Source of the DNA: Anaerolineae bacterium
Lineage (GTDB): Bacteria; Chloroflexota; Anaerolineae; Aggregatilineales; Phototrophicaceae
DNA length: 64,000 nt
Assembly: GCA_017303635.1 (NCBI GenBank)
Contig: JAFLCG010000007.1
Span: 248,001 to 312,000 of the forward strand
Direction: 5' to 3'
In this document: positions 60,238 through 64,000 of the stretch, in pieces
Layout of the letters: each line of letters starts with the position of its first letter
How positions within the stretch are numbered: position 1 is the stretch's first letter
Notes under the pieces: generated by a model
The model's database searches: none
What the model saw: the letters and a program-made list of their open reading frames with translations, nothing else
What the model was told of the DNA's origin: nothing
Made by a program: the position numbers and the translations under genes

Positions 60238-63200
60238 CTAACGGAAGGTATACAGTCGGTCATAGGTGATGAGAAAGGTTCGACTCAATTGGGCAGGCTG
60301 ACCATTCGCATCAATCCCCTGGGCTAGAACGCTCAACCGGACCAGATCAGCCGCATAGGGGCCAGCACCGACGTTGCCCCGCTCCAGGTTGGGGAAATTC
60401 TCGTTGAGGCGGCCTGGATTATATTGATACGTCGCGCTGCGACCGGTAACCCGTAACTGCCCGGACTCCATAATCACGCCGGGAGTCATCACCGTATAAC
60501 TGACTGAATTATTCGTCCAGTCAGCCGGCATGGTGAAGTTGAAATTGAAGGGCTGCCCAGGCGGAATATTGACCTCATTCCGGTCGTCATTCCACGACAA
60601 TGGCTCACGATCTGCTGGAATGACATATACGGCATATTGCTGGTTGATCGCCCCCGGCACGCTACCAACCGGAGGGGGCGGCTCAATCGGCCCGGCCGAG
60701 GTCGCGCCCGTGTGCTGCACACGGATAGTGACCGTCCATAGACCAGCTTCATCTACCGTGAAGTCGTGAGCAGGGTCATAGAAGTAACCGATGGGATTTG
60801 CCTGCCCGCTAAACTGCCGTATCACGCCAGAGGGGGATGTAATACGCACATCAACATCCGAAGCCAGTGTGGGCCCTACCTGTCCGGCAATCGACAAGGT
60901 TTCCCCTACCGCCAGGACATCGCCAGGACGGGTCGCGGTCGGCAGGAAGAAAATATCAATCGGCTCACCCCGTATGGTCATCAACGGGCCGCCATACGCC
61001 CCACCGGCCTGACCCTGATACGGCGGGAAAACCCGTGCCCCGCGTGAATCTGATCCGGGCTCGATAACCGCCAACGCCGCATAGATGGCAGCATCAGCCA
61101 ACTCACTGGTCGCATCCCGAATGACTGCCCCGCCAAAAAGGAAGAAATAGTCCCCCGGCAGCGCACCGCCAATACCCACCCCGGCTTGTCGATTAAACGC
61201 TTCATCCAGGGTAAACGAGGTATCGAGACGACCATCGGTACCACCCTGAACATATTGTCGGGCAGTCACTGTCGGCCCAGTAACACTGTGATAGCTATAA
61301 GCACGGTTACCGTTTTCATCAAAGACGGGTAATTGATCCTCTAAAGCCAGCCGCTCTAGCTGGGTTAACTGAGGATTGTTGGCGAGTAACCATTGAGTAT
61401 AGTCGCCGCCTCGATCCTGCAATGTGATAATCGGATTGATCCGCCCAACCGCATCCGTCGGCAACCACAGCACATCCCCGCTGAAATAGGGATATTGGAG
61501 CACCGGAACCGCATCATCAGCCAGCAGGTTACGGGTGCTGAACCAGGCAGGGTCTTCCTCCGTCACAGGTTCCGAGATACCGCGCGCGCCATGCGCCACC
61601 AACGGGCTGTCACCTGCAGCAATGACACCAGCACTGCGCAAGCTCCCCGCCCATAAACGGCCCTGCTCATCCGTATAGCGAACCTCATAATCGGCCACAT
61701 ATTCGCCGGGGGACTCGATCAAAACACCTTCACCGACAAAAACACCATCACGATTGGCCTGCCCCCGTATTTGTTGGTTCACGCCCGCCGAACCATCCAG
61801 TGGGATCGTTCGGAAGATCACCGTTACCTCAGCAGGAATTGCCGGTAACAGATGCAAACCCGGTGTAAAAACATCCCCTACCTGCAAAGGCGTACCGGAA
61901 AGTACCGCAGGCAGCAGCGTCACCGGCTCGGCGATGGTCACCTGATACGTGCCACCCCCGCTGTATGCGTGGCCCCAGGTATCTTCGAGACTAGCGCTCA
62001 TCTCGACCGTGTATTCACCGTACTGCGAGAATATGTAATCGGTGAAAGCATCATTCAGGGTCGTCAACCGATAGAAATCCAACGGGGAGCCCGCCCCAAA
62101 ACGAATACGTTCATCCAGCTCATCCGTTGACAAGCGATTTTGCAGGATCACAGCCGTACCCAGATCATCCACCTCGCCATCGGGTCGGATGATGCGGGCC
62201 GTCATGCGTCCGCCGGGAAACAAGAAAGAGACCAGCGGCGCGCTAAAGTGGTCGTAACTATTTGATGTCAAATGAACGAGATAGGGTTCCAGAGGATAGG
62301 AAATCGGATCGCCGGCACGGTCAAAAGGTGGCAGAATAAATGTTGGCGCTTCAAAACGCACCCGGCCACTCAAGGCAGCGTTTTCTTGATCTTCCTGCGC
62401 CAGAATCCCACGACTACCCGCGCTGGAAGTATCCTGAAAAAGCGACATCAACAGATGGCCATCTTCCACCGCGCCCACATTCAAAACCAGCGGCAGGCGA
62501 GTGATCGTTTCACGGGCAACCGTTCGGCCAGTCGCCAGCAGATTATTCGTATCCCAGCGGAAGGTTTCGCCATCACCAACCCGACCAAATCCTTCAAAAG
62601 CGGGAACGTAATAACCAGCAGGCAGATCAGCAGGAACTACCAATTCAAAATCCAGCGGGAAGATCAGACTTTCTTCTTGACGGATCACCTGCTGCCAGCG
62701 CACAGTCGCCTCACCCAGAGGCACATCACTACGCTGGTTAATGATGGCTAATCCACCCGGGGTCTGCATCGTTGACCACCCGTTATTGCTGTCGATGCCG
62801 CCAGGGGCAATGGCACCTTCCCCGTAGGCCAGCGGTTGCAGAAACAGGCGACCACCCAGAGTCAATCCAGTGAGCGCACCAGCTAATTCCGGCGCACCCA
62901 ACGTCACATCCAGTTCAAGGTGGAGGGTATCCCCCGGTTGGAGTGCCAGACTGTTGATACGTCCGGTAGCCGTCCAGCGCGCAGCCTCTTGTGCAACAAC
63001 GCCCCCAACGCTGAATCGTTGGAAATCAGTCCCGCTGATGGCCGACTGCCGAACAATACCATCCGCTTCTGCAAGGATCGGTACAGGTTGGGCCACAGCA
63101 ACCAACAGCAGTTCCAGACCTTCGTCATCCAGGAAGCTGATGTCTTCGAGCGACACCTCTTCAATGGAAGGATTATTGATATTGATACCCAGGTAGGGAA

Positions 63201-63954
63201 TCCGCAGTTCGATGACCGACTCTTCAGCCGCTACCGCAACCGGCAAGGGCGTCAGCACAGTCGGATTCGGATTGGTACGTTCCAGTTCAGCCGGAGCCGG
63301 CAGGGTCGGGTTCAGCCGAGTGACATAGGTCTGACCATCCAGCGTGAACCGAACTTGCATCCGGGCATAGTCGGCAGGCAAATCCTGCCGCTCAAGTGCG
63401 ACATACAGCGATTCCTGATTGAGAATCGCCCTTACACTTCCACCCTCTGCATTGAGGGCGCTGCCATTGTAGATGGACCAATCAGCCAGCAGACCATCAA
63501 TCGCCAACTGGGTGACGAGAACCCCTGAATCGCCCCCGTTACGCGGAATTGAGCCATAAATGATCGTACCCGGGCCACCAGGCAGAGAACCCGGTCGGTT
63601 GCGAAGGCTATCCGGAATATTCGGTGCGGGGCTGATCCAGAAAGGTGTGTTGCCAGGGCCGTAAATACGCAGGGTAAAACTGCCGGTCGTCGTCGCCTGG
63701 GAGTAGACCGTGTCGCCCGTATAGAGGTTTCGCACCGCAACCTGTGCCGCCGGGAAGACTGCGCCCGCAGCACCGGTAATCGTCACCAGACCATCAGCAT
63801 CCGGTTCGGAGATCACGATCAGCGAAACGACTGGAGGATCACCCGGTTGGACACGAAGATCCTGCGCCTGCGCCAAAGGCAGGGTCAATACCAGCGCAAC
63901 CAATCCTAAAAGTACGGCAAGGCGAGCAAAGCGGATCAATGCGGGACACTCCAT
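60238..63954 (-). CDS. giant secreted beta-rich protein
   Basis: 1238 aa. Signal peptide FARLAVLLGLVALVLTLPLA followed by QAQ; no later membrane anchor or sorting signal is seen. The sequence is beta-rich with Ig/FN3-like or carboxypeptidase-regulatory-like modules: PDADGLVTITGAAGAVFPAA near 50, a CBM9/DOMON-like piece at about 145-220 (LAIDGLLADWSIYNG), and late segments such as EAGLWTVTIRVQHTG and PGQPFNFNFTMPADWTN. No enzyme motif recognised. It leads an operon with the propeller-cytochrome gene and could be its extracellular partner or scaffold. The start lies 46 bases from the window end; the promoter is partly outside. Confidence 0.72.
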   Translation of the reverse strand: MECPALIRFARLAVLLGLVALVLTLPLAQAQDLRVQPGDPPVVSLIVISEPDADGLVTITGAAGAVFPAAQVAVRNLYTGDTVYSQATTTGSFTLRIYGPGNTPFWISPAPNIPDSLRNRPGSLPGGPGTIIYGSIPRNGGDSGVLVTQLAIDGLLADWSIYNGSALNAEGGSVRAILNQESLYVALERQDLPADYARMQVRFTLDGQTYVTRLNPTLPAPAELERTNPNPTVLTPLPVAVAAEESVIELRIPYLGININNPSIEEVSLEDISFLDDEGLELLLVAVAQPVPILAEADGIVRQSAISGTDFQRFSVGGVVAQEAARWTATGRINSLALQPGDTLHLELDVTLGAPELAGALTGLTLGGRLFLQPLAYGEGAIAPGGIDSNNGWSTMQTPGGLAIINQRSDVPLGEATVRWQQVIRQEESLIFPLDFELVVPADLPAGYYVPAFEGFGRVGDGETFRWDTNNLLATGRTVARETITRLPLVLNVGAVEDGHLLMSLFQDTSSAGSRGILAQEDQENAALSGRVRFEAPTFILPPFDRAGDPISYPLEPYLVHLTSNSYDHFSAPLVSFLFPGGRMTARIIRPDGEVDDLGTAVILQNRLSTDELDERIRFGAGSPLDFYRLTTLNDAFTDYIFSQYGEYTVEMSASLEDTWGHAYSGGGTYQVTIAEPVTLLPAVLSGTPLQVGDVFTPGLHLLPAIPAEVTVIFRTIPLDGSAGVNQQIRGQANRDGVFVGEGVLIESPGEYVADYEVRYTDEQGRLWAGSLRSAGVIAAGDSPLVAHGARGISEPVTEEDPAWFSTRNLLADDAVPVLQYPYFSGDVLWLPTDAVGRINPIITLQDRGGDYTQWLLANNPQLTQLERLALEDQLPVFDENGNRAYSYHSVTGPTVTARQYVQGGTDGRLDTSFTLDEAFNRQAGVGIGGALPGDYFFLFGGAVIRDATSELADAAIYAALAVIEPGSDSRGARVFPPYQGQAGGAYGGPLMTIRGEPIDIFFLPTATRPGDVLAVGETLSIAGQVGPTLASDVDVRITSPSGVIRQFSGQANPIGYFYDPAHDFTVDEAGLWTVTIRVQHTGATSAGPIEPPPPVGSVPGAINQQYAVYVIPADREPLSWNDDRNEVNIPPGQPFNFNFTMPADWTNNSVSYTVMTPGVIMESGQLRVTGRSATYQYNPGRLNENFPNLERGNVGAGPYAADLVRLSVLAQGIDANGQPAQLSRTFLITYDRLYTFR

Positions 63955-64000
63955 CGGCAGGCTGGTACCAATAGGTAGTATAGCGAAGAATCAGCATACC

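Noticed and set aside
1..64000. tRNA, rRNA and known riboswitches
   Set aside because: No cloverleaf with a TTC-loop word, no rRNA segment and no recognisable riboswitch core was found by eye; a covariance-model search would be needed to exclude small RNAs.

Overview
The window reads as chromosome of a free-living, chemoheterotrophic bacterium, most likely a Chloroflexota (Anaerolineae-like) organism. This is inferred from gene content only: a cytosolic LacI-type sensor fused to a histidine kinase, receiver and AraC output; a response regulator whose HTH precedes a kinase-like ATPase domain; many secreted beta-propeller proteins; an F420/FMN luciferase-like oxidoreductase; UGT-type glycosyltransferases; and intergenic short-period repeats of a kind I associate with Chloroflexota and cyanobacteria. 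No rRNA, tRNA or CRISPR array was seen.

Region 1 (1-26.7 kb) is a carbohydrate locus. It encodes two DUF5703/GH95-like enzymes, a GH106-like and a GH78 alpha-L-rhamnosidase, a sugar ABC importer (binding protein plus two permeases, no ATPase), an AXE1-type acetyl esterase, two short-chain dehydrogenases and a TIM-barrel sugar isomerase/epimerase. The hydrolases lack signal peptides, so the likely scheme is import of an acetylated rhamnose-containing oligosaccharide followed by cytosolic deacetylation, cleavage and sugar oxidation/isomerisation. Three regulators sit inside the locus: the 1210-aa hybrid sensor, an HTH-ATPase-receiver protein, and a membrane hybrid kinase transcribed divergently from the binding protein.

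Region 2 (26.7-35.1 kb) is a wreckage zone around a plasmid-like module. A Toprim/AAA+ primase-helicase, ParB and ParA lie in one leftward array with three striking palindromes, next to the C-terminal remnant of a serine recombinase. On both sides lie decayed fragments of Region 1 genes: acetyl esterase on the left, and isomerase, SDR and ABC permease joined head to tail on the right. One of these is about 96 percent identical to its intact parent over some 118 bases, so the rearrangement looks recent.

Region 3 (35.1-64 kb) is ordinary chromosome, mostly leftward: a UGT-type glycosyltransferase, a NarL-type two-component system with a secreted SnoaL-like protein, a phosphoribosyltransferase with a leader hairpin, secreted SBBP/TolB/YVTN propellers, an alpha/beta hydrolase, sugar epimerase, Gfo/Idh/MocA dehydrogenase, luciferase-like oxidoreductase, tandem GT4 glycosyltransferases, a zinc alcohol dehydrogenase, TfoX-N, YjbQ, a DtxR-family regulator, and a propeller-cytochrome c gene paired with a giant secreted protein. 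Its intergenic DNA holds three copies of a LexA-box-like promoter module with invariant spacing, a family of short-period repeats that in places supply stop codons of flanking genes, and a long GC-rich hairpin repeat.
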